Source: Methylophilus sp. QUAN
GTDB lineage: Bacteria > Pseudomonadota > Gammaproteobacteria > Burkholderiales > Methylophilaceae
DNA: 64,000 nucleotides
Direction: 5' to 3'
NCBI RefSeq assembly: GCF_015354445.1
Contig: NZ_JADKYT010000001.1
Span: 620,001-684,000 of the forward strand
Shown in pieces: positions 26,139-37,808 of this stretch; the stretch's first letter is position 1, and each line of letters opens with the position of its first letter. A program made the position numbers and the translations under genes. Below the pieces are notes generated by a model. That model ran no database searches. It was not told where the DNA came from and saw only the letters and a program-made list of their open reading frames with translations.

Positions 26139-27410
26139 TTAAAGATAAATTTTGACGCGCTTGACGATACGGTCCTGTACGTCGAGGATTTCCAGTTTAT
26201 GTTCACCGATTTTAAAGCTGGTGTCGGGTTCCGGAATGCCTTCAAAGTGCTCAAGAATTAAACCATTCAATGTGCGTGGACCGTCGGTAGGCAAGGAGAG
26301 TTTCAATTTGCGGTTGAGGTCACGCAGCAAACTGCCGCCATCAACCAGCCAGCTGCCGTCTTCATGTTGATGGAAATGGTTGGCGTGCTCGGGTGACTGG
26401 GTCGTAAACTCGCCGACCACTTCTTCCAGAATGTCTTCCAGCGTCAACAAGCCCTTGAACTCACCGTACTCATCGACGACCAGCGCAATGCGTTCATGTC
26501 GCTTCTGAAACTGTTGCAATTGCGTGTAAAGCGGCGTGCCGGACGGAATATAGTAAGGCAGGCTCATGGCAGCCTGTAACAGCGCTTTGGTCGGGGCTTT
26601 GCCAATGTGAAAGTCACGCAACAACGGCAGCACCTTGCGCACATGCAAAATACCGACGATGTCTTCGTGATCGCCTTGGCGCACCGGCAGGCGTGAGTGG
26701 TGGCTGCGTGCTAATTGCTCCATGATCTGGTCTATCGGGTGATCCAGGTCAATAAATTCAACCATGGTGTGCGCGGTCATCGCATCGTCCACAATAATGT
26801 CTTCGAGGTCTAGCAGGTTCAGCAGAATGGTGCGGCTTTGTGAGGGGATATATTGCCCGGCATCGCTGACAATGCTACGTAACTCCTCGGTGGTGACTGA
26901 TTGCGCCTGCTCGTCAAAATTGACGCGTACACCCAATAATTTAAGGAAGGCTTTGACGAATAAATTGACAAACCAGACCACCGGTGTGAATAGCCATATC
27001 AGCGGGTAGAGCAAGTAGCTGGTGGCAAAGCCGAGTTTTTCCGCGTGTGCAGCAGCGATGACTTTAGGGGAGATTTCACTGAAGACTAAGATGGCAAAGG
27101 TGATGGCCAGCGAGCCAAACATCAGGACGTAGTCGCCTTCGCCAAATAGGCGTTCTGAAATCACGACTTCCAAGGTAGAGGAGCCCACGATACAAAAGGT
27201 ATTGCCTAATAGAATGGCGCCCAGTGTTTTGTCCGTTTGTGCAATGAGGCGGCTGGCCAGTTTGGCGCCGCGATGCCCCTCTTTGGCGAGGTGCCGCATC
27301 CGGTAACGGTTGAGCGACATCAGGCTGGTTTCGGCAATGGAGAAAAAGGCTGTCAGCGACAGCAAGAGCAATAGCAGACCGATCTGCCAGCTTAATGGGA
27401 TGTTGTCCAA
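26139..27410 (-). CDS. HlyC/CorC family (CNNM-like) membrane protein
   Basis: 423 residues: an N-terminal DUF21 domain with 3-4 membrane segments ('LSLTAFFSIAETSLMSLN', 'LLGNTFCIVGSSTLE', 'FSEISPKVIAA'), two CBS domains (about 200-330; 'DAMTAHTMVEFIDLD', 'VVDEYGEFKGLLTLEDILEEVVGE') and a C-terminal CorC_HlyC domain. The architecture is that of YfjD/CNNM proteins implicated in Mg2+/Co2+ homeostasis. Ends 82 bp before clpS on the same strand. Transport substrate is not shown by the sequence. Confidence 0.9.
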   Translation of the reverse strand: MDNIPLSWQIGLLLLLLSLTAFFSIAETSLMSLNRYRMRHLAKEGHRGAKLASRLIAQTDKTLGAILLGNTFCIVGSSTLEVVISERLFGEGDYVLMFGSLAITFAILVFSEISPKVIAAAHAEKLGFATSYLLYPLIWLFTPVVWFVNLFVKAFLKLLGVRVNFDEQAQSVTTEELRSIVSDAGQYIPSQSRTILLNLLDLEDIIVDDAMTAHTMVEFIDLDHPIDQIMEQLARSHHSRLPVRQGDHEDIVGILHVRKVLPLLRDFHIGKAPTKALLQAAMSLPYYIPSGTPLYTQLQQFQKRHERIALVVDEYGEFKGLLTLEDILEEVVGEFTTQSPEHANHFHQHEDGSWLVDGGSLLRDLNRKLKLSLPTDGPRTLNGLILEHFEGIPEPDTSFKIGEHKLEILDVQDRIVKRVKIYL

Positions 27411-27423
27411 AAGAGTGGGGTTA

Positions 27424-27458
27424 AAAACAAGAAGCCACTAGTGTACCCACCAGTGGCT
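27424..27458 (-). terminator. Terminator of the yajC-secD-secF transcript
   Basis: On the minus strand AGCCACT, a 12-nt loop and AGTGGCT are followed by TCTTGTTTTT, just beyond secF and before the corC-like gene. Moderate stem. Confidence 0.6.
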
Positions 27459-27508
27459 AAAAATCAAGCATCGCGACGGTTTATCAATGCCGCTTAAAAG
27501 ATAATGAC

Positions 27509-28453
27509 TTAAGGCGCAAGGGCCGCTTCGTCTTCTTTTGGCTTTTTCTCGGTGTCGCCAATCAGGTTGGCGCGGCTCACGCCCAGCCACATGGCAATCG
27601 GGCAAGCGACCAATACTGACGAATAGATACCGAACAAAATACCAATGGTCAGTGCCAGGGAGAAGTTGTGCAAGGTTTCACCACCGAAGAACAGCATGGA
27701 GCAGACCATGGTTTGCGTCATCATGTGGGTGATAATGGTGCGCGACATGGTGCGTGTAATGGCATTGTCGATGACTTGCACGGCAGTCGCTTTACGCATT
27801 TTTTTGAAGTTTTCGCGCACGCGGTCAAATACCACCACGGATTCGTTCACTGAGTAACCCAATACCGCCAGAATCGCCGCTAGTACCGTGAGGTTGAACT
27901 CCCACTGGAAGAAAGCGAAGAAACCTAAAATGATAATGACGTCATGCATGTTGGCGATAATGGCCGCCACCGCAAAGCGCCATTCAAAGCGCAAGGCCAG
28001 GTAACCCATGATACCCGCACACACCAGCAATAAAGCCAAGGCGCCATTTTCATACAACTCTTCACCGACTTGTGAACCGACGGATTCAACGCGGCGTATT
28101 TCTGCACCGGCATCTGCCGCTTTTAATGCGCTGGAGATTTTTTCAGACAATTGTGCAATCGACAGCTCTTTTTTCACTGGCAGGCGGATCAATACATCCT
28201 GGCTGGAACCAAAGTTTTGTACCGTGACGTCTTTGAGGCCAACCCCATCCATGACCTGGCGGATTTGCTCGATATTGGCCGCAGCTGGGTAGTGCACTTC
28301 CATCACGGTGCCGCCGGTAAAGTCGACGCCGTAATTCAAGCCACGATGCAACAGGAAGAAGATCGCCAATACAAAGGTAATCAGCGAGATTGAGGTGGTC
28401 AGACGTCCGTAACTCATGAACGGGATGTCTTTTTTAATTCTGAATAATTCCAT
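27509..28453 (-). CDS. secF: Protein translocase subunit SecF
   Basis: 314-residue inner-membrane subunit which, with SecD, uses the proton gradient to complete export of Sec substrates. Six membrane segments; characteristic 'LNYGVDFTGGTVMEV' near the start of the first periplasmic domain and 'VLGYSVNESVVVFDRVREN' in the conserved TM4 region. Starts 38 bp after secD. Ordinary length and content. Confidence 0.97.
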   Translation of the reverse strand: MELFRIKKDIPFMSYGRLTTSISLITFVLAIFFLLHRGLNYGVDFTGGTVMEVHYPAAANIEQIRQVMDGVGLKDVTVQNFGSSQDVLIRLPVKKELSIAQLSEKISSALKAADAGAEIRRVESVGSQVGEELYENGALALLLVCAGIMGYLALRFEWRFAVAAIIANMHDVIIILGFFAFFQWEFNLTVLAAILAVLGYSVNESVVVFDRVRENFKKMRKATAVQVIDNAITRTMSRTIITHMMTQTMVCSMLFFGGETLHNFSLALTIGILFGIYSSVLVACPIAMWLGVSRANLIGDTEKKPKEDEAALAP

Positions 28454-28491
28454 AATCTATTCTCTTATATGCGTTGTCAGCGTGCGGGTGA

Positions 28492-30321
28492 TTAACCAAT
28501 GCGCAGGTGTTCAATCTTGCGGCGGTAGCCGTACAAGAGATTAACCAGTGCACGGGAGACCAGCACGGCGCTAAACATAGAGGTCATAATGCCCAACACG
28601 TGTACCACAGCAAAACCTTTGATCGGGCCGGTACCAAACATAAACAAGGCTAGGCCAGCAATCAGGGTGGTGACGTTGGAGTCCAGAATGGTATCGAATG
28701 CACGGTCATAACCAGCGTGGATACTGGCTTGAGGTGTGTTGCCATTGCGCAGCTCTTCGCGGATACGCTCGTTAATCAGCACGTTGGCATCAATCGCCAT
28801 GCCCAGTGCCAGCGCAATCGCTGCCAGGCCAGGCAAAGTCAGTGTCGCTTGCAGCATGGACAAGATCGCTACCAGCAACAACAGGTTCACGCCCAGTGCC
28901 ATGACGGACACGCCACCAAACACCATGTAGTAAACAATCATCATCACGGCAATCGCAGCAAAGCCCCACAGCGTAGAATGCACGCCGCGTTTGATGTTTT
29001 CTTCACCCATGCTTGGGCCTACCGTACGCTCTTCGATGATTTCCATCGGCGCTGCCAGCGCACCGGCGCGCAGCAGTAATGAAATATCGGTGGCTTCCTG
29101 TGCATTGGCCATACCAGAGATTTGTACGCGGCCGCCGCCAATTTCTTCGTTAATCACCGGCGCGGTAATGACTTCGGTACTGCCTTTTTCAATCAGCAGA
29201 ATCGCCATACGCTTGCCCACGTTTTCACGGGTCACGTTTTTAAAGATGCCTGCACCACGGCCATCCAGCGTGACGTTAACCACGGAAGAACCGTTTTGGC
29301 CATTGACACCCGGGCCTGCATCGGTGATGCGGTCACCGGTCAGTACCACGCTCTTTTTCACCAGCACCGGGCGGCCTTCACGGTCAGCAAACAACTCGTC
29401 ACCAAACGGCACCTGGCCTGCCTGCGCTTTTTGCAGTGTGGCCATGTCAGACTTTTCTTCATCCACCATGCGGATTTCCAAAGTCGCTGTACGGCCCAGA
29501 ATTTCTTTGGCTTTGGCGGTATCTTGCACGCCAGGTAATTGCACCACAATACGGTCAAGGCCTTGTTGCTGCACGATAGGCTCAGCCACACCCAATTCGT
29601 TAATCCGGTTATGCAGGGTTTGCAGGTTTTGCTTGAGCGCAAATTCCTGGATGCGTTTTTGCGCCATCACGCTCATGCTGGCTGTGAGGTTAAAGTCTTT
29701 GTCGCTGCCTGCAATTTTGTAGGTCAGGTCAGAAAAGTCCTTGGCCAGCAGGTTGCGCGCCTTGGTGGCTTCGGCTTCTGATTCAAATTTAATCACTACC
29801 ACCTGGCCCTGGCGCTCAATACCGTAGTAGTTGATTTTTTCTTTACGCAAAGACATGCGGAAGTCACCCACCGTGCTTTCAGCGGCTTTGTCCAACGCTG
29901 CTTTCATATCCACTTGCAGCAGGAAATGCACGCCGCCACGCAAGTCCAGACCCAAATACATCGGTTTGGCACCGATGCTTTGCAGCCAGTTCGGCGTTTG
30001 TGGCACCAGGTTGAGCGCCACGGTGTAGTCTTTACCCAGGTTGCCAACCAGTTTGTCCTTGGCCAGCAATTGCGTATCCGTGTTGGCAAAACGCACTTTC
30101 ACGCCGCTGGCATCCATAAACAAACCGTCAAACGGAATGTTGGCCAGTTTCAGTGTGTCTTCCACTTTTCGCAGCAGGCTATCGTCTACTTTCAGTGACG
30201 TTTTGGCCGGGCTGATCTGCACCGCTGGTGATTCACCAAAAAAGTTGGGGATCGTGTATAGCAGGCCAATGATAAACACTGTGCCGATCAGCACGAATTT
30301 CCATATTGGATAACGGTTCAT
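28492..30321 (-). CDS. secD: Protein translocase subunit SecD
   Basis: 609-residue partner of SecF with one N-terminal membrane helix, a large periplasmic domain (P1 head and base; 'LGLDLRGGVHFLLQVD' is the hallmark) and five C-terminal helices containing 'GMAIDANVLINERIREELR'. Lies 48 bp after yajC. Order yajC-secD-secF is standard; the upstream tgt, normally adjacent, is displaced by about 1.6 kb (see findings). Confidence 0.97.
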   Translation of the reverse strand: MNRYPIWKFVLIGTVFIIGLLYTIPNFFGESPAVQISPAKTSLKVDDSLLRKVEDTLKLANIPFDGLFMDASGVKVRFANTDTQLLAKDKLVGNLGKDYTVALNLVPQTPNWLQSIGAKPMYLGLDLRGGVHFLLQVDMKAALDKAAESTVGDFRMSLRKEKINYYGIERQGQVVVIKFESEAEATKARNLLAKDFSDLTYKIAGSDKDFNLTASMSVMAQKRIQEFALKQNLQTLHNRINELGVAEPIVQQQGLDRIVVQLPGVQDTAKAKEILGRTATLEIRMVDEEKSDMATLQKAQAGQVPFGDELFADREGRPVLVKKSVVLTGDRITDAGPGVNGQNGSSVVNVTLDGRGAGIFKNVTRENVGKRMAILLIEKGSTEVITAPVINEEIGGGRVQISGMANAQEATDISLLLRAGALAAPMEIIEERTVGPSMGEENIKRGVHSTLWGFAAIAVMMIVYYMVFGGVSVMALGVNLLLLVAILSMLQATLTLPGLAAIALALGMAIDANVLINERIREELRNGNTPQASIHAGYDRAFDTILDSNVTTLIAGLALFMFGTGPIKGFAVVHVLGIMTSMFSAVLVSRALVNLLYGYRRKIEHLRIG

Positions 30322-30369
30322 AAGAAACTCTTGGTCGGAATGAAAGACGCGTGCGTCTTGTGGTTAGGA

Positions 30370-30684
30370 TTAAATGGATTTCAGGGTGCCAGGTGGCAAC
30401 AGTGTTTGTACCGTATGTTTCTGCACATTCACCACCGTGTTCGCAGCGATTTCAATGCTGACAAAGTTTTCACTGACTTTCGTCACCTTGCCGACGATGC
30501 CACCGGTGGTGGCTACTTCATCACCCGCTTTCAAGGTTTCCAGCATGGACTTGTGCTGTTTTGCCTGTTTGACCTGTGGGCGGATCAACATAAAGTAAAA
30601 CAAGACAAAAATCACCACCATGGGCAAAAAGCTCATGATGTCGGTAGCTGGCGCGGCAGCTGCGTAAGCGTTGCTGATAAACAT
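30370..30684 (-). CDS. yajC: Preprotein translocase subunit YajC
   Basis: 104 residues from the ATG at 30684 with TAGGA as ribosome-binding site; the frame is open farther upstream but that part is not YajC-like. One membrane segment ('SFLPMVVIFVLFYFMLIRPQ') followed by a basic/charged cytoplasmic tail with 'LKAGDEVATTGGIVGKV'. Accessory subunit bound to SecDF. First gene of the yajC-secD-secF transcript. Confidence 0.95.
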   Translation of the reverse strand: MFISNAYAAAAPATDIMSFLPMVVIFVLFYFMLIRPQVKQAKQHKSMLETLKAGDEVATTGGIVGKVTKVSENFVSIEIAANTVVNVQKHTVQTLLPPGTLKSI

Positions 30685-30875
30685 ATCTATTCCTAGGTCA
30701 TACTGAAAATAACGCATGATTCTATCATAGAGCCTTCTTAATCTGTCACCGCTCGATTTGCAATGGCAATCGTAAGTACTTGACCTTTGATTGTAAAAGT
30801 ATTTTAATGTTGGTTCGTCTTGGTCATGCGCGTTCAAGGTGAATCTTTATTATTTTTATGATATTGGAGGAGTGT

Positions 30876-31523
30876 ATGCAGCATTATTTTAAGTATATGG
30901 CAGCAGTCTCTTTAGCAATTTCTTGCCAGGTCGCACAAGCGGGGGTCATTGTGCAGGCAACGACGGTCAGCGCTTCAAACGCTGACTTTGGTGGCTCGTA
31001 TGCTTTGGTCAATCAGATCAACCAGTCAGGGTTATCGGCGGGCTATATTGCAGGCGTGACCGACTTTGACAGCTTTGTCGCCGGTACGACGCACGATGGC
31101 CTGTCCGCGTTGAATTCCGGTTTCAGTGTCGGCCCTTTTGGCAGCTTTAGCTATGACTTGGGGGCTGTATACAATATTGATGCCATCGGGTTATGGGCGA
31201 CCGCCAATACTGGCTCGGTATTGCAATTTAATTTATATGCCGATAATGACAATGACTTTAGCAATGGCAACAGTGGTTTGCTGGGTGGCTTTACTGCGGT
31301 AGGTTCGAATTACACTGCCGCAGATCCTGGTCAGGCATTTACTTTCGGTGACGTTTCTACCCGTTATGTGCATATGGAAATCCTGACCACCGATGGCGGT
31401 CCACAGCCTGGTTTGGGTGAGGTGATTTTCCGTACGGCGACCATGGTGCCCGAACCTGAGCCATTAGCCTTGTTTGCGGTTGGAGTGGTACCGGTTTGGT
31501 TGCGCCTGCGCAAAAAGGCCTGA
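30876..31523 (+). CDS. PEP-CTERM sorted exported protein
   Basis: 215 residues from the ATG at 30876, chosen because GGAGGAG is 4-5 bp upstream; an ATG at 30858 overlaps that site. Signal peptide ending 'QVAQA', a Gly/Ser/Asn-rich beta-type domain, and a C-terminal sorting signal: 'VPEPEP', a hydrophobic helix (LALFAVGVVPVWL) and a basic end (RLRKKA). Such proteins are cut by exosortase (EpsH/XrtA) and delivered to the surface or exopolysaccharide. The gene is inserted, on the opposite strand, between yajC and tgt. No exosortase in the window. Confidence 0.8.
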   Translation: MQHYFKYMAAVSLAISCQVAQAGVIVQATTVSASNADFGGSYALVNQINQSGLSAGYIAGVTDFDSFVAGTTHDGLSALNSGFSVGPFGSFSYDLGAVYNIDAIGLWATANTGSVLQFNLYADNDNDFSNGNSGLLGGFTAVGSNYTAADPGQAFTFGDVSTRYVHMEILTTDGGPQPGLGEVIFRTATMVPEPEPLALFAVGVVPVWLRLRKKA

Positions 31524-31557
31524 TGTGTACTTTGGTTGGTGATGTCCGCCAACGTTT

Positions 31558-31592
31558 AAAAGCCAGCACGTGTTGATGTGCTGGCTTTTTTA
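31558..31592 (+). terminator. Terminator of the PEP-CTERM gene
   Basis: AAAAGCCAGCAC-loop-GTGCTGGCTTTTTT, a strong stem with T-run 35 bp after the stop. Confidence 0.9.
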
Positions 31593-31654
31593 TCGTGTGT
31601 TGATGTTGAGGTGGAGTGATTGCAATAAAAGGTTGTTCTATAGTTTGCCCGTTG

Positions 31655-32260
31655 CTTTTCGCCTTCTCGGCGAGTTACTTTTCTTTGCTTGCACAAAGAA
31701 TAAGTAACCAAAAGAAATGCACCCCAGCTTCCGCTTGTATCCTGTGCTACTCGGTTTGCCGGGCGTCCATCGAAACTCGCCCTGACAAGCCACACAAGAC
31801 GTGGCTTGTTGCGGAACTTGGACAGCCGATGGCCGAAAACTCCCGTCAATCCTGCGTTGCTCGGCGCGGCAGATGGGGACCCCGAACACCATGCGACTGC
31901 AACCGTTAGCGACTTGAAGAAACAAGAGTCTGGTTTTTTAACCGTTCAAACTTCTACTATGTGAGTTTGGCGAGATGAATCCCATTCCATCACGCTGAGT
32001 AGCGGAGACAAAAGTAAGAGTAGAGGGAGCGACTGTCCGAATCCCGCTAGGATGAGTTTCGTGACCGGCTTATTTTGTTGATAACTAAGACTGCGCAGCA
32101 GTCTGTTACGGCGTAGGCTAACTCGCGTAGCGATGTTAAGCGTAGCGGCCGTAGCCAACAACGCAAGGGAGCCTTTAGGCCGTGATGGCTGGGTGCCCTC
32201 CTCTTTGGTTACTTTCTGAGGGGCAAGCATCAGAAAGTGACTCGCCGACAAGGCGAAAAG
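31655..32260. repeat. ~606-bp non-coding element with ~60-bp imperfect terminal inverted repeats
   Basis: The left arm (31655-31717) starts CTTTTCGCCTTCTCGGCGAG and the right arm (32199-32260), read on the minus strand, starts CTTTTCGCCTTGTCGGCGAG; the two match over most of ~62 bp, through TTGCTTG and AGTAACCAAA at the inner ends. Inside are further hairpins (ACAAGCCAC/GTGGCTTGT near 31785-31810; AGACTGC/GCAGTCT at 32088-32104). No convincing gene is present on either strand: short frames here have no ribosome-binding sites or family resemblance. The arm sequence resembles a dispersed 'GGCGAGTTACTTTCTTT...AAAGTAACC' repeat of many proteobacterial genomes (recollection). Located between a PEP-CTERM gene and tgt. 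Confidence 0.75.
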
Positions 32261-32328
32261 AGTTTTTAAGTTAATCCACTAGCCCGGCGAGAAGAGCGAT
32301 CTTTTACATTAATGCTAAGTTAAGGAGG

Positions 32329-34465
<2,137 letters not shown>

Positions 34466-34478
34466 GCAGATTGGCTCA

Positions 34479-34509
34479 TAAAAAACGCGCTTCCCGGCGC
34501 GTTTTTTTA
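34479..34509 (+). terminator. Terminator between pssA and leuA
   Basis: AAAAAACGCGC-TTCCCGG-GCGCGTTTTTTT (approximately), a strong intrinsic terminator, so leuA needs its own promoter in the following ~80 bp. Confidence 0.88.
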
Positions 34510-34591
34510 TGGACGCAAGTGCCAACTGGAAGCGATGTGGTCATTTGTAGGACAAGCGAGTAAAATTGACTTGTTAGCATTAGGAAAATTC

Positions 34592-36121
34592 ATGGAACAA
34601 ATTATTATTTTTGATACCACGTTGCGCGACGGTGAACAAAGCCCGGGCGCGGCGATGACCAAAGAAGAAAAAATCCGCATTGCGCGCCAGCTGGAAAAGC
34701 TGGGCGTAGATGTGATTGAAGCCGGGTTTGCTGCGGCCAGCCCAGGTGATTTTGAGGCGATTTCCGAGATCGCCAAAGTGATCAAAACCTCTACCGTGTG
34801 TTCATTGGCACGCGCCAGCGAAAACGACGTGCGCCGTGCCGGTGAAGCGATCAAACATGCAGCCAAAGGCCGTATTCATACCTTTATTGCTACCAGCAAA
34901 ATCCATATGGAAAACAAACTGCGCATGAGCGAAGACCAGGTGGTCGAGCGCGCGGTGCAAGCGGTGAAGTGGGCGCGTGAATATACTGAAGACGTGGAGT
35001 TTTCAGCCGAAGATGCGGTGCGTTCTGAGATTGATTTTCTGGTGCGTGTATTTGAAGCGGTGATTGAGGCTGGTGCCAAAACCATCAATGTGCCAGATAC
35101 TGTGGGTTACAGTATCCCTGAGGTGTGGGGTGAGCGGTTTGCCATTTTGCTCAAACGCGTCAAAGGCGCTGACAAAGTGGTGTGGTCTACCCACTGCCAT
35201 AATGACCTTGGCATGGCCGTGGCCAACTCGCTGTCTGCCGTCATGAACGGTGCACGCCAGGTGGAATGCACAATTAATGGCCTGGGTGAGCGTGCTGGTA
35301 ACGCCAGCCTGGAAGAAATCGTCATGGCGATTAAAACCCGTAACGATATTTTCAACCTAAGCACCCGCATTGATACGACGCAAATCGTGCCTGCTTCCAA
35401 ACTGGTGTCTACCATTACGGGTTATCCAGTGCAGCCGAATAAGGCGATCGTCGGTGCCAACGCGTTTGCGCATGAGTCCGGCATCCACCAGGATGGTGTG
35501 CTCAAGCATCGTGAGACGTATGAAATTATGCGTGCCGAAGATGTGGGCTGGGGTGCCAATAAACTCACTTTGGGCAAGCTGTCTGGCCGCAATGCTTTCC
35601 GCACACGGTTGAAAGAGCTGGGCATAGAGCTGGAAAGTGAAGATGCCTTAAATGCCGCATTTGCACGCTTTAAAGAGCTGGCTGATAAAAAATCTGAGAT
35701 TTTTGACGAAGATTTACACGCGCTGGTGAGTGATGAAGTGGTGCAGGAGCGCGAACTGTTCAAGTTGTCTTACCTGCAAGTGGCATCGCAAACGGGTGAA
35801 ATTCCGCATGCCATTTTAACCTTGAGTGTCGATGGCGCTGAGCAGCGTACAGAAGCAGATGGCGGTGGCCCGGTCGATGCCACCTTTAAGGCGATTGAAA
35901 ATGTGGTGGGCAGTGATGCTGAGCTGTTGCTGTACTCCGTGAATAACATCACCAGCGGCACAGATGCACAGGGTGAGGTGACCGTGCGTTTGTCCAAGGG
36001 TGGCCGTATCGTCAATGGTCAAGGCGCGGATACCGACATTGTGGTGGCTTCGGCCAAAGCCTATTTAAATGGCTTGAACAAGCTGTATGCCAAAGCGGAA
36101 AAATTGAACCCGCAGGTGTAA
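34592..36121 (+). CDS. leuA: 2-isopropylmalate synthase
   Basis: 509 residues from the ATG at 34592 (AGGA ribosome-binding site); the frame extends 19 codons upstream without family similarity. Condenses acetyl-CoA with 2-ketoisovalerate, first step of leucine synthesis. Catalytic TIM barrel opens with '[16 protein letters not shown]', metal-binding His residues in '[13 protein letters not shown]' and '[12 protein letters not shown]'; a C-terminal regulatory LeuA dimer domain (about 390-500) allows leucine feedback. Normal length. No leader peptide or T-box was seen upstream. Confidence 0.97.
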   Translation: MEQIIIFDTTLRDGEQSPGAAMTKEEKIRIARQLEKLGVDVIEAGFAAASPGDFEAISEIAKVIKTSTVCSLARASENDVRRAGEAIKHAAKGRIHTFIATSKIHMENKLRMSEDQVVERAVQAVKWAREYTEDVEFSAEDAVRSEIDFLVRVFEAVIEAGAKTINVPDTVGYSIPEVWGERFAILLKRVKGADKVVWSTHCHNDLGMAVANSLSAVMNGARQVECTINGLGERAGNASLEEIVMAIKTRNDIFNLSTRIDTTQIVPASKLVSTITGYPVQPNKAIVGANAFAHESGIHQDGVLKHRETYEIMRAEDVGWGANKLTLGKLSGRNAFRTRLKELGIELESEDALNAAFARFKELADKKSEIFDEDLHALVSDEVVQERELFKLSYLQVASQTGEIPHAILTLSVDGAEQRTEADGGGPVDATFKAIENVVGSDAELLLYSVNNITSGTDAQGEVTVRLSKGGRIVNGQGADTDIVVASAKAYLNGLNKLYAKAEKLNPQV

Positions 36122-36135
36122 GCATGTTCTGAATC

Positions 36136-36174
36136 AACGCTTGCTGCCGTTGGGTGGCAGGCGTTTTCTTTTTG
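36136..36174 (+). terminator. Terminator of leuA
   Basis: AACGCTTGC, a loop of about 12 nt and GCAGGCGTT followed by TTCTTTTT, shortly after the leuA stop. Confidence 0.7.
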
Positions 36175-36214
36175 TATTGAATCTCATTGTGGACGAAAGG
36201 CTGGATAGGTCGTA

Positions 36215-37108
36215 ATGACGCAAAGAAATCATTGGTTGCTGGTGATCGCTGCGTTGACCTGTACCTACTTTATTTGGGGCTCCACTTACCTGGCGATTAA
36301 GTACGCGATTGAGAGTTTTCCGCCGTTTGCCATGGTAGGCATACGATTCACGGTTGCCGGGTCTTTGCTATACCTCATCTTGCGCGCCATGGGGCATGCC
36401 GCGCCTACGCGTGTGCAATGGCGTGGTGCGGCCTGGGTCGGCATGTTGCTGCCGGTGCTGGGTAATGGCACGGTGTCGCATGTGCAGTTGCATGTGTCGT
36501 CTAGCGTCGCCGCGCTGGCGATTGCCACGGCACCAATCTGGATGGCGATTTTCTCCAGTGCGTGGGGGCATAAAATCAGCCGCCGTGAATGGCTGGGCAT
36601 TGCCATTGGCCTGGTCGGCATTTTGTTATTGAATACGCGCGGTAGCCTGCAAGGCGACTGGCTCAGTGCCGGTTTGCTGATGTTTGCAGCGGCCTCATGG
36701 TCGCTGGGCTCAGTCTGGAGCAAGCATATGGCCATGCCGCAAGGCCTGATGGGCGCGGCCAGCCAGATGTTGTGTGGTGGCCTGATCGCCCTGGTATTTA
36801 GTATGGCATTTGGTGAGCATTGGCCTGTGCAGGTCACAGCGCGTTCATGGGCGGCAATTGCTTTCCTCATCGTGCTCGGTTCCATGGTGGCATTTTCGGC
36901 GTATCACTGGCTGCTGCACCATGTGCGGCCCATGGTCGCCAGCAGTAATACCTTTGTTAATCCTATCGTCGCTTTTGTGGTGGGCGTCTGGTTTGCCGAT
37001 GAGCAGATTCACCTGATGGAATATATTGCGCTGGCCGTGATTCTGGTCGGTGTGTTCCTGGTGCTGACTGCGACCAAAGAAGCAGTGCCTGACGAACAAA
37101 TTGTTTAG
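36215..37108 (+). CDS. EamA/DMT superfamily transporter (YedA-like)
   Basis: 297 residues forming ten hydrophobic segments in two EamA halves. 'ALTCTYFIWGSTYLAIKYAI' at the N-terminus and 'LGSMVAFSAYHWLLHHVRP' with 'SNTFVNPIVAFVVGVWFADE' in the second half are typical of the YedA-type drug/metabolite exporters. Substrate cannot be told. Followed after 26 bp by a HAD phosphatase on the same strand. Confidence 0.88.
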   Translation: MTQRNHWLLVIAALTCTYFIWGSTYLAIKYAIESFPPFAMVGIRFTVAGSLLYLILRAMGHAAPTRVQWRGAAWVGMLLPVLGNGTVSHVQLHVSSSVAALAIATAPIWMAIFSSAWGHKISRREWLGIAIGLVGILLLNTRGSLQGDWLSAGLLMFAAASWSLGSVWSKHMAMPQGLMGAASQMLCGGLIALVFSMAFGEHWPVQVTARSWAAIAFLIVLGSMVAFSAYHWLLHHVRPMVASSNTFVNPIVAFVVGVWFADEQIHLMEYIALAVILVGVFLVLTATKEAVPDEQIV

Positions 37109-37134
37109 TTAATCATTAAAGAAACTTAAATTGT

Positions 37135-37803
37135 ATGAAGCAAAACCTGGCGTTATTTGATTTGGACAACACCCTGCTGGCGGGGGATAGTGACTATAAC
37201 TGGAGCGTATTCCTGATTGGCGAAGGCTTGCTTGATGCCGAGCAACACAAGGCGCGCAACGAGCAGTTTTACGAAGATTATAAAAACGGTAACCTGGATA
37301 TTTATGCCTTCCTCAAGTTTCAGTTGCAACCGTTATCGCAGCATCCAAAAGCATTCTTGGATGACTTGCATGCCAAATACATGACCAACGTGATCCGCCC
37401 CATGATGACGCAAAAAGCGCAAGACCTGGTCAACCAGCACAAAGCCAACGGTGATTTGTGTATGGTGATTACGGCGACTAACAGCTTTGTCACCAAGCCG
37501 ATTGCCACCGCTTATGGCATTGAGCACCTGATAGGTACTGACCCGGAAATGGTCGACGGCCAATTTACCGGTGGGGTGAGTGGCACGCCTAGCTTCCAGC
37601 AAGGCAAAGTGACGCGCCTCAATGAATGGCTGGCCGCACGCGGCCAAACACTGGCGGATTTTGACACCAGTTATTTCTATAGCGACTCACACAACGACTT
37701 GCCATTGATGAAGCTGGTGACCAATCCAGTTGCCGTGGATGCAGACCCGACCTTAACCGCCTATGCCAGCGAGCATGGCTGGCCATTAATCAGCTTGCGT
37801 TAA
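37135..37803 (+). CDS. HAD-IB family phosphatase (SerB-like)
   Basis: 222 residues. HAD motif I is 'FDLDNTLLAGDSD' with the nucleophile Asp and the acid/base Asp, motif II Thr in 'MVITATNSFV', motif III Lys in 'QQGKVTRLNEWL', and motif IV in 'YFYSDSHNDLPLM'. A helical C1 cap sits between motifs I and II. This subfamily (HAD-IB-PSPase-like) includes histidinol-phosphate phosphatases in some betaproteobacteria, so a role in histidine synthesis is possible. Convergent with the next gene, 5 bp apart. Confidence 0.88.
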   Translation: MKQNLALFDLDNTLLAGDSDYNWSVFLIGEGLLDAEQHKARNEQFYEDYKNGNLDIYAFLKFQLQPLSQHPKAFLDDLHAKYMTNVIRPMMTQKAQDLVNQHKANGDLCMVITATNSFVTKPIATAYGIEHLIGTDPEMVDGQFTGGVSGTPSFQQGKVTRLNEWLAARGQTLADFDTSYFYSDSHNDLPLMKLVTNPVAVDADPTLTAYASEHGWPLISLR

Positions 37804-37808
37804 TATTT

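Noticed and set aside
31556-32251. Several ~95-100 codon open frames in the spacer between the PEP-CTERM gene and tgt
   Set aside because: They fall within the inverted-repeat element, lack ribosome-binding sites and overlap each other; typical spurious calls in such repeats.
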